This document shows, in pieces, positions 49,366 through 57,778 of a stretch of 64,000 nt of DNA (position 1 is its first letter; every line of letters begins with the position of its first letter). The notes beneath the pieces were generated by a model. The model was given only the letters and a program-made list of their open reading frames with translations, was not told where the DNA came from and did no database searches. Both the position numbers and the translations under genes were made by a program. The DNA comes from Streptacidiphilus pinicola. GTDB taxonomy: Bacteria > Actinomycetota > Actinomycetes > Streptomycetales > Streptomycetaceae. Where the stretch lies: the NCBI RefSeq assembly GCF_003258295.1, contig NZ_QKYN01000074.1:32260-96259 (forward strand). The letters run 5' to 3'.

Positions 49366-50232
49366 TCAGCCTTCGGAGCCGGTGTCGCCGCCGATTCCGG
49401 TCTCGGTTCCGGACAGGAAGAGCGTGATCCCCAGGGCGACGCCGTGGGCGGCCATCTCGCGCCAGGCCGGGGTGGAGAGGCGTGCGGCGTCGGCCGCGTT
49501 GCGCATGTTGCCGCACTCGATGAAGACGGCCGGGACCTGGGACAGGTTGAGTCCGCCCAGGTCGGAACGGACCATCAGACCGGTGCCGCCGCCCAGGTAG
49601 GTGGCGAAGGGCTCGCCCGTGGCCAGCGTGTAGGCGTCGCGCAGGTTCAGCCCGAGGCGGCGTGAGGGCCCCACGATCGGGCGGGTGTCCGCCGCGCCCG
49701 CGACGACCTCGGCCGGCAGGATGACGTGGAACCCGTGGCCCTCGGGGGTGGCCCCGTCGGCGTGGAGCGCGACGACGGCGTCGGCGTGCGCCTGGTTGCC
49801 GATCGCCGCACGTTCGGTGACGCACGGCCCCCAGGGGCGGTCGCCGTCCTGCGTGAGGATCACCCGCGCCCCCTCGGCGGCCAGCAGCAGACGCACCCGG
49901 CGGGCCAGGTCGAGGGTGAACTCGGCCTCGGTATAGCCCGCGTCGGTCGAGGTGCCGGTGGTGTTGCAGGCCTTGCGGCCGTTGCCGACGTCGACGAGCT
50001 GGTTGATCTCGGCCGGATGGCTCGCGTTGCCCGGGTTGTGGCCGGGGTCGAGGACGACGGTGCGCCCCGCGAGGGGGAGTGCGCGGCGCGGCGCGGCCGC
50101 CGACGCCTGGCCGCGCGGGGCGCTCGGCCCGAGGACGGCCAGGGCGGTGAACGCCGCGGTGAGGACGGAGAGAGCGGTGACCGCCGAGACCACGGAGACC
50201 ACGGAGACCACCGTCAGGCTGCCTGCACGCAT
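49366..50232 (-). CDS. Secreted N-acetylmuramoyl-L-alanine amidase (Amidase_3)
   Basis: A 288-residue exported amidase (AAGGAG 5 nt before ATG 50232). The signal peptide contains a repeated VVS (VVSVVSVVSAVTALSVL). The catalytic domain has the zinc ligands in VVLDPGHNPGNASHPAEINQ (His), GYTEAEFTLDLARRVRLLLA (Glu) and VVALHADGATPEGHGFHVIL (His), and the catalytic glutamate in VPAVFIECGNMRNAADAARL. It cuts the lactyl-amide bond of peptidoglycan. No extra wall-binding module is visible. It may serve in cell division or spore wall remodelling. Confidence 0.9.
   Translation of the reverse strand: MRAGSLTVVSVVSVVSAVTALSVLTAAFTALAVLGPSAPRGQASAAAPRRALPLAGRTVVLDPGHNPGNASHPAEINQLVDVGNGRKACNTTGTSTDAGYTEAEFTLDLARRVRLLLAAEGARVILTQDGDRPWGPCVTERAAIGNQAHADAVVALHADGATPEGHGFHVILPAEVVAGAADTRPIVGPSRRLGLNLRDAYTLATGEPFATYLGGGTGLMVRSDLGGLNLSQVPAVFIECGNMRNAADAARLSTPAWREMAAHGVALGITLFLSGTETGIGGDTGSEG
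50186..50212 (-). repeat. 9-nt tandem repeat in amidase signal peptide
   Basis: GAGACCACG (plus strand) occurs three times, with one change in the last copy, and encodes the repeated Val-Val-Ser of the signal peptide. Confidence 0.8.
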
Positions 50233-50366
50233 TCCCGCTCCTTCCGCCGCCGCTGTTCCCCACACGGCAGCACACCGCCAGGAGCGCGCCGTGTCACCGG
50301 GCCGCGCGTCGCGACCGGACCACCCTGACGGCGGCACGCCGCCAGGACGCCGGGCGTGGGACTCCG

Positions 50367-51008
50367 TCAGCAGCGGTGCGTGATGCGGGCGACCACGTCG
50401 GACCAGCCGGCCTCGAGCTGCTGGGCCGTGCTGCCGCGGCCGGTCAGCATGTGGTGGACGAAGGTCGCGTCGAGGGTGCCGAGGAGGGTCTGCGCGAGCA
50501 GCTCCAGGTCGCCGTCCACGCCGGCCTGACCCAGCAAGAGCGACAGGTGCCGCGCGCGGACGTTGCGCGGCGGCGCGGCGTAACGGCTCGCGGCCTGCCG
50601 GTCGGACTCCAGGTAGAGGTTCATGTTGTCGAGCAGGTGCCGCAGTGACGCGATGCCGAAGGCGTCCAGTCTGGCGATCGGGTCGGCGCCCGGTCCGAGC
50701 GGTGGCGGGCCGAACATGAAGGCGTCCTGGAACTCCCGTTCCGTGCGGTCCAGCACGGCTAACAGCAGGCCGGCGCGGTCGCCGAAGCGCCGGAACACCG
50801 TGCCCTTGCCGACGCAGGCGGCCGCCGCGACGGCGTCCATGGTGAGGTGCTCGGCACCCCGCTCCTGGATCAGCGCGGCGGCGGCCTCCAGCAGTTTGAC
50901 GCGGTTGCGCGCGGCGTCGGCGCGCTCGGACGGATCCTGGTCGTGGAGCGGGAGGGCGGCGGATCGCGCCTCGGGGCTGAGCGGGATCGGCTCGGACGGC
51001 TGGGTCAT
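50367..51008 (-). CDS. TetR family transcriptional regulator
   Basis: A 213-residue TetR protein with a disordered N-terminal ~30 residues, then an HTH at about 33-80 (RNRVKLLEAAAALIQERGAE, MDAVAAAACVGKGTVFRRFG, DRAGLL). TACGCT (51015-51020, minus strand) lies 6 nt before ATG 51008. It is divergent from an NADPH-dependent FMN reductase gene, with two related inverted repeats between them; this pairing is common for redox-sensing or quinone-sensing TetRs in Streptomyces (family knowledge). Confidence 0.88.
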   Translation of the reverse strand: MTQPSEPIPLSPEARSAALPLHDQDPSERADAARNRVKLLEAAAALIQERGAEHLTMDAVAAAACVGKGTVFRRFGDRAGLLLAVLDRTEREFQDAFMFGPPPLGPGADPIARLDAFGIASLRHLLDNMNLYLESDRQAASRYAAPPRNVRARHLSLLLGQAGVDGDLELLAQTLLGTLDATFVHHMLTGRGSTAQQLEAGWSDVVARITHRC

Positions 51009-51039
51009 GGGGTCAGCGTAGCGGCCCGTGAGACGAAGT

Positions 51040-51087
51040 GGACCGTGGTCCGCTTCTCTGTCAGAACTTGAACCGGACTACGGTCCG
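51040..51087. promoter_or_regulatory. Two related TetR operator candidates
   Basis: GGACCGTGGTCC (51040-51051) is an inverted repeat, and CGGAC-TACG-GTCCG (51074-51087) is a related one. Both share GGAC...GTCC and lie between the TetR and FMN reductase genes. Confidence 0.6.
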
Positions 51088-51150
51088 CTCAGATTCACCA
51101 CTCAGATCCACCGCTCGGACTTCGAGCTGAACCACCTCTCGGGAGATCCC

Positions 51151-51699
51151 ATGTCCGTCCGTATCGTCGCCCTCGTCGGCAGCCTCCGCGCCGGTTCGCA
51201 CAACCGCCAGCTGGCCGAGGCCGCCGTCAAGCTGGCGCCGGAGGGCGTCGACGTGGCCATCGTCGAGGGTCTGGCCGACGTCCCGTTCTACAACGAGGAC
51301 ATCGACGTCGAGGGCTCCGTCCCGGCCGCCGCCATCGCGCTGCGCGAGGCCTGCGCCCCGGCCGACGCCCTGATCCTCTTCTCGCCCGAGTACAACGGCA
51401 CCACCCCGGCCGTGCTGAAGAACGCGATCGACTGGCTGTCCCGTCCGTACGGCGGCGGCACGCTGACCGGCAAGCCGGTCGCCGTCGTCGGCACCGCCTA
51501 CGGCCAGTTCGGCGGCGTCTGGGCCCAGGACGAGGCCCGCAAGGCCCTCGGCGTCGCCGGCGCCAAGGTCCTCGAGGACGCCAAGCTGTCCATACCGGGC
51601 TCGGTCGTCCGCTTCGCCGAGACCCACCCGGCCGACGATGCCGAGGTCGCCGCCCAGCTCGTCGCCGTCCTCGGCCAGATCGCGGCCGCCGCGGCCTGA
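51151..51699 (+). CDS. NADPH-dependent FMN reductase family protein
   Basis: A 182-residue flavodoxin-fold reductase. IVALVGSLRAGSHNRQLAEA is the FMN-phosphate loop (G-S-L-R-x-G-S-x-N), followed by LILFSPEYNGTTPAVLKNAI and the isoalloxazine-contacting AVVGTAYGQFGGV. It reduces quinones, azo compounds or flavins with NADPH. ATG 51151 follows GGGAG at 5 nt. It is likely repressed by the divergent TetR. Confidence 0.9.
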   Translation: MSVRIVALVGSLRAGSHNRQLAEAAVKLAPEGVDVAIVEGLADVPFYNEDIDVEGSVPAAAIALREACAPADALILFSPEYNGTTPAVLKNAIDWLSRPYGGGTLTGKPVAVVGTAYGQFGGVWAQDEARKALGVAGAKVLEDAKLSIPGSVVRFAETHPADDAEVAAQLVAVLGQIAAAAA

Positions 51700-51772
51700 T
51701 CGCCGCGTCCGCCCCGCGTCGGTGCGCGCGTTCTGCGTGCCGGGGCGGGGCAGCGGCGTTAGGGTTCGAGCC

Positions 51773-52777
51773 ATGCGCTATGTGATCGTCGGGGCGGGCG
51801 CCGTGGGAGGCGCGATCGGTGGGCGGCTGGCTCAGAGCGGGCGGGAGGTCGCCCTGGTGGCCCGCGGCGCGCATCTCGACGCGCTGCGCACCGACGGGCT
51901 GCGACTGATCACGCCGCAGGGGACGGAACGGCTGCGCATCCCCGCCTACGCCCACCACGAGGACATCGGCCCGCTGCGGCGCGACGACGTGATCATCCTT
52001 GCCGTCAAGTCGCAGGACACGGAGGCCGTGCTGAGCGACTGGGCGCGCGCCGCCGTCACCGGCGGCGGCACCGCGGGTGAGATCCTGCCCGTCGTCTGCG
52101 CGCAGAACGGCGTGGCCAACGAGCGCACCGCGCTGCGCTACTTCGCCGACGTGGTCGGCATGTGCGTCTGGCTCCCCGCCACCCACCTGCAGCCCGGCAC
52201 CGTCGTCGCCCACTGCGCGCCGCTGTCCGGAATCCTGACGCTGGGAGGATTCACGGGCGCGGCGGAGCGGTACGCGCGGCTGCTCGCCGCCGACCTCAAC
52301 GGCAGCAGCTTCGACGCTCCCGTCGTCCCCGACGTGATGCGGTGGAAGTACGGCAAGCTGCTCAACAACCTGGCCAACGCCCTGGAGGCGCTGGTGGGCC
52401 GCGACGGCGTCCCGGATGCGGCGGACCTGTGGCAGACCGTGCGCGGTGAGGGCGTCGCCGTCCTGGAGTCGGCGGGCATCGCCTACTCCACGGAGGACGA
52501 GCGCCAGGCCGTGCAGGGCAGTCGGATGGGCGTCGTGCCGATCCCGGACGTGGTCCGGTCCGGCGGCTCGACCTGGCAGAGCCTGACGCGTGGCGGCGGC
52601 GTCGAGGTGGACTTCCTCAATGGCGAGATCTCCATGCTGGGCCGCCTGCACGCCGTGCCCACCCCCGCCAACGACCTGCTGCGCCGCGAGGTGATCCGCC
52701 TCGCCGCGGAGGGTCTGCCGCCCGGCAGTGCCACCTCGGACGAGCTGCGCGCGGAGCTCGCCAAGGCGGCGCTGTAG
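51773..52777 (+). CDS. Ketopantoate reductase family protein
   Basis: A 334-residue ApbA/PanE-like oxidoreductase. MRYVIVGAGAVGGAIGGRLA is the NADPH motif, VIILAVKSQDTEAVLSDWAR and VVCAQNGVANERTALRYFAD follow, the catalytic lysine region is VMRWKYGKLLNNLANALEAL, and the C-terminal substrate loop is STWQSLTRGGGVEVDFLNGE. It differs from the copy at 23039 in length and sequence. Without pantothenate genes nearby the 2-oxoacid substrate is open. TAGGGT (51760-51765) is 7 nt before the ATG (leaderless). Confidence 0.85.
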   Translation: MRYVIVGAGAVGGAIGGRLAQSGREVALVARGAHLDALRTDGLRLITPQGTERLRIPAYAHHEDIGPLRRDDVIILAVKSQDTEAVLSDWARAAVTGGGTAGEILPVVCAQNGVANERTALRYFADVVGMCVWLPATHLQPGTVVAHCAPLSGILTLGGFTGAAERYARLLAADLNGSSFDAPVVPDVMRWKYGKLLNNLANALEALVGRDGVPDAADLWQTVRGEGVAVLESAGIAYSTEDERQAVQGSRMGVVPIPDVVRSGGSTWQSLTRGGGVEVDFLNGEISMLGRLHAVPTPANDLLRREVIRLAAEGLPPGSATSDELRAELAKAAL

Positions 52778-52790
52778 CCGGAGAGGCGGG

Positions 52791-53300
52791 TTACTCCGCC
52801 GCCGCGCTGACGCGGTAGGAGGTCCCGTCGGCGGAACGGGTCAGGAAGCCGTTCTCGACGAGGTAGCGGCGCAGGGCCGCGCAGTCGTCCCAGTACTGCT
52901 TGAGGGCGATGTTGACCTCGGGCTCGGTGTACGAGACGCCGCGCTCGAAGACCCGGTCGGTCAGGTGGGCGAGCAGTGCGAGCCGGCGGGCCGGCCTGGT
53001 CGGCATCTCGGTCAGCCGACCGTCCTTGAACAGCTGCGCCACATCGGACGCCTCGGACCGCTCGGGCGAGCGCATCGCCTCGGTGAACGCCTCCGGGCGG
53101 GCGTACACCCGACCGTCCAGCGCCTCGACCAGCCCGGCCTGCGCGAGCCTCGCCAGATGCCTTTCCAGGTTCGCAGCCTTTCCGAACCCGCCGGCGTCCA
53201 GTCCCTCCGCCCCGGCGAGCACGGCCTGGGCGAAGACCCGGAGCCGCTCCTGGTCGGCGAGTGCGGAGGCGAGGGGCGCGAGCGATGCGATATCAGGCAT
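52791..53300 (-). CDS. DUF2087 domain protein with ArsR-like N-terminus
   Basis: A 169-residue protein. The first ~80 residues look like a winged helix (LASALADQERLRVFAQAVLA, NLERHLARLAQAGLVEALDG). The last ~75 match DUF2087 (PTRPARRLALLAHLTDRVFE, GVSYTEPEVNIALKQYWDDC, LRRYLVENGFLTRSADGTSY). Such proteins are putative transcription regulators. TAGCCT (53308-53313, minus strand) is 7 nt before ATG 53300. It is convergent with the ketopantoate reductase gene. Confidence 0.8.
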   Translation of the reverse strand: MPDIASLAPLASALADQERLRVFAQAVLAGAEGLDAGGFGKAANLERHLARLAQAGLVEALDGRVYARPEAFTEAMRSPERSEASDVAQLFKDGRLTEMPTRPARRLALLAHLTDRVFERGVSYTEPEVNIALKQYWDDCAALRRYLVENGFLTRSADGTSYRVSAAAE

Positions 53301-53344
53301 GACGCCCAGGCTAGGGAGCGGCGGCCGACGGAGGCGACCGCTTT

Positions 53345-53998
53345 TCAGCGCGGGTTGGCCTCGCCGCTGGGGCGGCGTATGCGGTCGACGAAGCCGAGAA
53401 CCTCGTCGGCGGTGGGCCAGCGGCCCGTGGTGAGGCGCTGCGGACCGGGCGGCTCCTCCGTCTTGGCCGAGGGGGCGGCCCAGTGGCGGAGGGCGTCCGC
53501 CTCCTGGGTGCACTCGTCGCTCAGCCGGTTCAGCTCGTCCTCCGAGAAGCGGTGCTGGCGGTCCTGGACCGCCCAGCGGAGCTCCTCCGCCGCGTGCGTG
53601 ATCCGCTCGGCGCGGGCCCGCAGCTCCGGCAGCTTGGCGTCGACGCGGGCGACCTCGGGCTCGCGCTCCAGGACGCGCAACTGCGCGTCCAGCTCCGCGC
53701 CGAGCTCCTCCAGGCGCTTGAGCAACTGCAGCGACTCGCCGACCTGCGCGTCCTGCGAGGCGGCGGACTCCAGGGCCTGGCGCGTGCCCTCCAGCGCGCC
53801 GCGCAGCCGGAGCCGCACCGAGGCGATCCGGCCCGGTGCGCCGGGGTTGGTGTAGGCGCGGGCCTTGAGCGCGACGTTCTCGGCCTTGACGCCGACCGCG
53901 CGGGCGGCCTTGACCGTGCCCACGACGACGAGCGCGCAGCCGCAGATCAGCGCGCAGAGGACCAGTAGCATGACGATGAGGACCACGGGACCCAGCAC
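53345..53998 (-). CDS. Membrane-anchored coiled-coil protein of unknown function
   Basis: A 217-residue protein with an N-terminal membrane helix (residues 3-29, LGPVVLIVMLLVLCALICGC) followed by a long helical, charged region (about 60-165, with QLLKRLEELGAELDAQLRVL and KLPELRARAERITHAAEELR) that should form a coiled coil. The tail is Pro-rich. GTG 53998 follows GGAGG at 7 nt. I know of no function; similar proteins are common in Streptomyces. Confidence 0.7.
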   Translation of the reverse strand: MLGPVVLIVMLLVLCALICGCALVVVGTVKAARAVGVKAENVALKARAYTNPGAPGRIASVRLRLRGALEGTRQALESAASQDAQVGESLQLLKRLEELGAELDAQLRVLEREPEVARVDAKLPELRARAERITHAAEELRWAVQDRQHRFSEDELNRLSDECTQEADALRHWAAPSAKTEEPPGPQRLTTGRWPTADEVLGFVDRIRRPSGEANPR

Positions 53999-54177
53999 CG
54001 GTCAGCCTCCTTGCTCCCGCCCGAACCAGAGAACTCCACGGTAGCCGCTGGATCCGACGGTGAGCTCGTCCGGAGGGACGAGACCGGGCAACATCAGGGA
54101 TCACTCCGGGGACGTTTGCGGGAGAACCCTGAGTTCACCCTGAGTCCGACGAGTTCGGTGCGGCCGCTCCGCTCCGC

Positions 54178-55797
54178 TCAGTCGGTCGCGATGCGCCTGG
54201 CCCAGCGCATGTCCGGCTTTCCGGTGGGGGTGCGCTCGATGCCGGGCACCAGGTGCAGGCGGCGCGGCACCTTGTAGCCCGCGACGTGGGCGCGGCAGTG
54301 CGCCTGCAGCACCTCCAGGGTCAGCTCGGTCGCGCCGTCGCGCTGGTGCACCAGGGCCACCACCGTCTCGCCCCAGCGCTCGTCGGGCGCGCCGACGACC
54401 ACGGTGTCGTAGACGGCCGGGTGGGACTTGATCGCCGACTCCACCTCCTCGGGGAAGACCTTCTCGCCCCCGGTGTTGATGCACGACGAGCCGCGGCCGA
54501 GCAGGGTGATCCGGCCGTCCTCCTCACGCCTGGCCCAGTCGCCGGGGACGGCGTAGCGGGTGCCGTCCGGGGCGGTGCGGAACACCTCGGCGCTCTTGGC
54601 CGGGTCGCCGAGGTAGCGCAGCGGGATGTTGCCGCGCCGCGCCAGCTTGCCGACGACACCCGGGGGCAGCGGGTTGAGGTCGTCGTCGACGACCTCCGAG
54701 TCGCCGATGGGCTTGGTGGTGACCGTTCCCTGGCCGCCCTTCTCCTCGGCGCTCCAGTGGGCCACGCCGCCCGCGCCGCCCTCGGAGGAGCCGACGGCGT
54801 CGCTCAGGTAGAGGCTCGGGAACCTCTCCAGGAACCGCAGCTTGACCGGCGTGGAGAACAGCGCCGCGCTGCTGACCACTCCGAACAGGGAGCTCACGTT
54901 GTAGCCCCCGGCCTCGGGTGCGTCCAGGGCCTCGACCAGCGGGCGGCCCATCGCGTCGCCGGTGATCATCACCAGGTTGACCTGCTCGCTGCCGACCAGC
55001 TCCCACACCCGCTCCGGCACGAAGCGGTCGATCAGCACCGCCCGGTTGCCCTTGAACAGCTGCTGCATCAGGCCCCACTGGGTGGCGCCGTGCATCAGCG
55101 GGGCGATCGGGAAGAAGGTGACCTGGTTGGCGAATCCGGTGGTGACGATCTCCTCCGGGGTGGCCATGCGGTGCCCGTTGGTGACGTCGATGCCGCCGCC
55201 GAGCGCGAAGAAGACGTCCTCCTGCCGCCAGACCACGCCTTTGGGCAGGCCCGTCGTGCCGCCGGTGAAGAGCAGGTAGTGATCGTCGGGGGAGCGCGGC
55301 GCGAAGTCGCGCTGCGGACCGCCGGAGGCGAGCGCCTTCTCGTACGGGACGGCCGGCAGGGCGGGCACGGCGGCGGCCGCGCCGTCGTCCATCACGATCA
55401 GGTGCCGCAGTCCGGGCAGGCGGGGCAGCACCTGGGCCACGCGGTCGGCGTAACGCTCCTGGTAGATCAGCGCGGCGGGCTCGGCCATGCCGAGCAGATA
55501 GGTCAGCTCGTCCGTCACGTAACGGTAGTTGACGTTCACGCAGACCGCGCGGATCTTGCAGATCGCGAGCAGGGACTCGACCCACTCCGCGCTGTTCAGC
55601 GCGTACACGCCGACGCGGTCGCCGGGGCCGATACCGGCCTCCTGCAGGTGGTGGGCCAGGCGGTTGGCCCGCTCGTCCAGCTCGGCGAAGGTGCGCCGCT
55701 GGACGGTGGTGCCGTCGGCGGAGGCGCAGCTGATCGCCTCGCGCCCGGGGAAGTGGTCAACCGCTTGCTCGAACAGATCGGCCAGGTTGAATTCCAT
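54178..55797 (-). CDS. fadD19: Steroid-CoA ligase FadD19-like
   Basis: A 539-residue AMP-forming ligase that follows M. tuberculosis FadD19 (Rv3515c) over its length: IRAVCVNVNYRYVTDELTYL, LLFTGGTTGLPKGVVWRQED, IAPLMHGATQWGLMQQLFKG, LVMITGDAMGRPLVEALDAP, VSSAALFSTPVKLRFLERFP, GRGSSCINTGGEKVFPEEVE and TGKPDMRWA. FadD19 makes the C26 steroid-CoA thioester and is needed in rhodococci for C-24-branched sterol side chains. Start ATG 55797 has TACGCT (55804-55809, minus strand) 6 nt upstream. It is divergent from the echA19-like gene, as in M. tuberculosis, with two KstR-type sites between. Confidence 0.85.
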   Translation of the reverse strand: MEFNLADLFEQAVDHFPGREAISCASADGTTVQRRTFAELDERANRLAHHLQEAGIGPGDRVGVYALNSAEWVESLLAICKIRAVCVNVNYRYVTDELTYLLGMAEPAALIYQERYADRVAQVLPRLPGLRHLIVMDDGAAAAVPALPAVPYEKALASGGPQRDFAPRSPDDHYLLFTGGTTGLPKGVVWRQEDVFFALGGGIDVTNGHRMATPEEIVTTGFANQVTFFPIAPLMHGATQWGLMQQLFKGNRAVLIDRFVPERVWELVGSEQVNLVMITGDAMGRPLVEALDAPEAGGYNVSSLFGVVSSAALFSTPVKLRFLERFPSLYLSDAVGSSEGGAGGVAHWSAEEKGGQGTVTTKPIGDSEVVDDDLNPLPPGVVGKLARRGNIPLRYLGDPAKSAEVFRTAPDGTRYAVPGDWARREEDGRITLLGRGSSCINTGGEKVFPEEVESAIKSHPAVYDTVVVGAPDERWGETVVALVHQRDGATELTLEVLQAHCRAHVAGYKVPRRLHLVPGIERTPTGKPDMRWARRIATD

Positions 55798-55845
55798 GGC
55801 CGGAGCGTAGGAGCGGTTCCAGGAGAACTCCAGGGTTCCGACGTC

Positions 55846-55859
55846 TTGAACTTGTTCTT
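55846..55859. promoter_or_regulatory. Near-match KstR-type site on the fadD19 side
   Basis: TTGAACTTGTTCTT fits TNNAACNNGTTNNA except for the last base. It lies about 40 bp upstream of the fadD19-like -10 box. Confidence 0.5.
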
Positions 55860-55890
55860 GGAGCGGCACTTGAAAAGCCGTCAGCAAGAC

Positions 55891-55904
55891 TGCAACCTGT
55901 TCTA
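55891..55904. promoter_or_regulatory. KstR-type operator on the echA19 side
   Basis: TGCAACCTGTTCTA fits TNNAACNNGTTNNA at every fixed position. It lies 44-57 nt before the enoyl-CoA hydratase start, where the promoter should be. Confidence 0.65.
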
Positions 55905-55947
55905 GATCTGAGCGGGATTCGGTCGGCGCGGCATGCGGAGGCGGCCC

Positions 55948-56751
55948 ATGGCAGGCACAGAACATCTGATCGTCGAGCGGGAGGGCGCCACGCTCGTCCT
56001 GACGCTCAACCGGGCCGAGGCCAAGAACGCGTTCTCGATACCGATGCTCGTGGGATTGCACGACGCGTGGATCGAGGCCGACGCGGACGATGACATCCGG
56101 TCCATTGTGCTGACCGGTGCGGGCGGTGCTTTCTGCGCCGGAATGGACCTCAAGGCGTTGGCCGGCGGAGGATTCGCGGAGAACGACCCCTACCGCGCGC
56201 GCCTCGCCGCCGATCCGGAGCTGCACTGGAAGGCGATGCTGCGGCACCACCGCCCGCGCAAGCCCGTCATCGCCGCCGTCGAGGGCGTCTGTGTGGCCGG
56301 TGGAACGGAGATGCTCCAGGGCACGGACATCCGCGTCGCCGGCGAGTCCGCGAGCTTCGGCCTGTTCGAGGTCCGCCGCGGGCTCTTCCCGATCGGCGGC
56401 TCCACGGTCCGTCTCACCCGGCAGATCCCGCACACCCACGCGCTGGAGATGCTCCTCACCGGGCGCCGCTACAGCGCCGCCGAGGCGCGCGACATCGGCC
56501 TCGTCGGCAGCGTGGTCCCCGACGGCACCGCCCTCAAGCGCGCCCTGGAACTCGCCGAGGCCGTCAACGAGGCCGCACCGCTGGCCGTCGAGGCTGTCAA
56601 ACGCTCCGTCTACGAGACGGCCGCCATGACCGAGGCGGACGGGCTCAAGCGCGAACTCGAGCTCGGCTGGCCGGTCTTCGCCACCGAGGACGCCAAGGAG
56701 GGCCCGCGCGCCTTCGCCGAGAAGCGCCCGCCCGTCTTCCGCCGCCACTGA
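55948..56751 (+). CDS. echA19: Enoyl-CoA hydratase, EchA19-like
   Basis: A 267-residue crotonase-fold protein. The oxyanion holes are GAGGAFCAGMDLKALAGGGF and VEGVCVAGGTEMLQGTDIRV; the catalytic acid region is FGLFEVRRGLFPIGGSTVRL and EARDIGLVGSVVPDG the usual C-terminal block. It hydrates a 2-enoyl-CoA, here probably the steroid side-chain enoyl-CoA, as proposed for EchA19 (Rv3516). ATG 55948 follows GGAGG at 6 nt; an in-frame ATG at 55933 is less likely. It is the first gene of a rightward operon with tight coupling downstream. Confidence 0.82.
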   Translation: MAGTEHLIVEREGATLVLTLNRAEAKNAFSIPMLVGLHDAWIEADADDDIRSIVLTGAGGAFCAGMDLKALAGGGFAENDPYRARLAADPELHWKAMLRHHRPRKPVIAAVEGVCVAGGTEMLQGTDIRVAGESASFGLFEVRRGLFPIGGSTVRLTRQIPHTHALEMLLTGRRYSAAEARDIGLVGSVVPDGTALKRALELAEAVNEAAPLAVEAVKRSVYETAAMTEADGLKRELELGWPVFATEDAKEGPRAFAEKRPPVFRRH

Positions 56752-56765
56752 GAGGAACGAACGCC

Positions 56766-57251
56766 ATGCCCCCCGAGGTGCTCAGCGCACCGCTGATCGT
56801 CGAGTTCCCGTTCACCCGTTCCACCGGACCTGTGCTCGGCGCCTTCCTCACCGGGCTGCGTGAGCGCGTGGTGCTCGGGGCGCGCGGCAGCGACGGACGG
56901 GTGCTCTGCCCGCCCGCCGAGTACGACCCGGTCACCGCCGAGGAGCTGACCGAGCTGGTGCCGCTCGGGCAGCTCGGCACCGTCACCACCTGGGCGTGGA
57001 ACGAACGACCGCGCCCCTACCAGCCGTTGGACACGCCTTTCGCCTGGGTCCTGGTCCGGCTCGACGGCGCGGACACCGCGCTGCTGCACGCACTCGACGC
57101 GCCGCGGCACGCCGTGCGCACCGGCATGCGCGTCGCCATCCGCTGGGCCGACGAGCGCAGCGGCGCCATCACCGACATCGCCTGCTTCGAGCCCGCGCCG
57201 AACGCCGGGGCCCCGGGCGACAGCCACCGAGCGGAGGGCTCCGCCGCATGA
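56766..57251 (+). CDS. DUF35 OB-fold protein without zinc ribbon
   Basis: A 161-residue protein with the OB-fold half of DUF35 (LGQLGTVTTWAWNERPRPYQ, TPFAWVLVRLDGADTALLHA, VRTGMRVAIRWADERSGAIT) but only one cysteine region (VLCPPAEYDP), so no rubredoxin-like zinc site. DUF35 proteins are obligate partners of thiolase-like aldolases such as Ltp2 (with the ChsH2 DUF35 domain). Here two DUF35 proteins precede two Ltp-like genes, suggesting each aldolase has its own partner. Its end overlaps the next gene by 4 nt (ATGA). Confidence 0.82.
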   Translation: MPPEVLSAPLIVEFPFTRSTGPVLGAFLTGLRERVVLGARGSDGRVLCPPAEYDPVTAEELTELVPLGQLGTVTTWAWNERPRPYQPLDTPFAWVLVRLDGADTALLHALDAPRHAVRTGMRVAIRWADERSGAITDIACFEPAPNAGAPGDSHRAEGSAA

Positions 57252-57778
57252 CCACGGCCGCCGAACTCCTCGCCGGCATCCCGGAACTCGCGGGCGTCGA
57301 GCCCGTGACCCGGGTGACCATCCCGGCCCGCCTGGAGTACACCTACTCGCCCGGCAGCGCGCAGACCCGATTCCTCACCGCGCTGCCCGACAAGCGCCTG
57401 CTGGCCGAGCGCTGCCCGCGGTGCACCCGCGTCTACGTGCCGCCCCGCGGCGCCTGCCCGACCTGCGGCATCGCCGCCACCGAGCAACTGGAGCTGCCGC
57501 ACACCGGCACCGTCACCACCTTCTGCATCGTCAACATCGCCGCCAAGGGCCTGGACGTCGAGGTGCCGTACTGCTACGCCTACGTGCTCCTCGACGGTGC
57601 CAACGTCGGGCTGCACGCGCGCATCGGTGACACCCCCTACGCCGACGTCCGCATCGGCCAACGCGTCGAGGCCGTCTGGAACGAGCAGCGCCTCGGCCCG
57701 AGCCTCGCCTCCATCAGCCACTTCCGCCCCACCGGCGAGCCCGACGCCGACCCCGAGAGCTACCGGAGGTGGATGTGA
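57248..57778 (+). CDS. DUF35 protein with zinc ribbon and OB fold
   Basis: A 176-residue protein. The rubredoxin-like zinc ribbon is LLAERCPRCTRVYVPPRGAC followed by PTCG (four cysteines in two C-x-x-C pairs). The OB fold follows (LPHTGTVTTFCIVNIAAKGL, VPYCYAYVLLDGANVGLHAR, VRIGQRVEAVWNE). In sterol catabolism such proteins stabilise and complete the active site of Ltp-type retro-aldolases. It is coupled at both ends by 4-nt overlaps (ATGA and GTGA). Confidence 0.87.
   Translation: MTTAAELLAGIPELAGVEPVTRVTIPARLEYTYSPGSAQTRFLTALPDKRLLAERCPRCTRVYVPPRGACPTCGIAATEQLELPHTGTVTTFCIVNIAAKGLDVEVPYCYAYVLLDGANVGLHARIGDTPYADVRIGQRVEAVWNEQRLGPSLASISHFRPTGEPDADPESYRRWM

Noticed and set aside
55840..55865. 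A KstR2 operator (CAAG-NN-CTTG type) near fadD19
   Set aside because: The AACTTGTTCTTG stretch lacks the CAAG/CTTG inverted pair; the AAC-NN-GTT pattern of KstR fits better.
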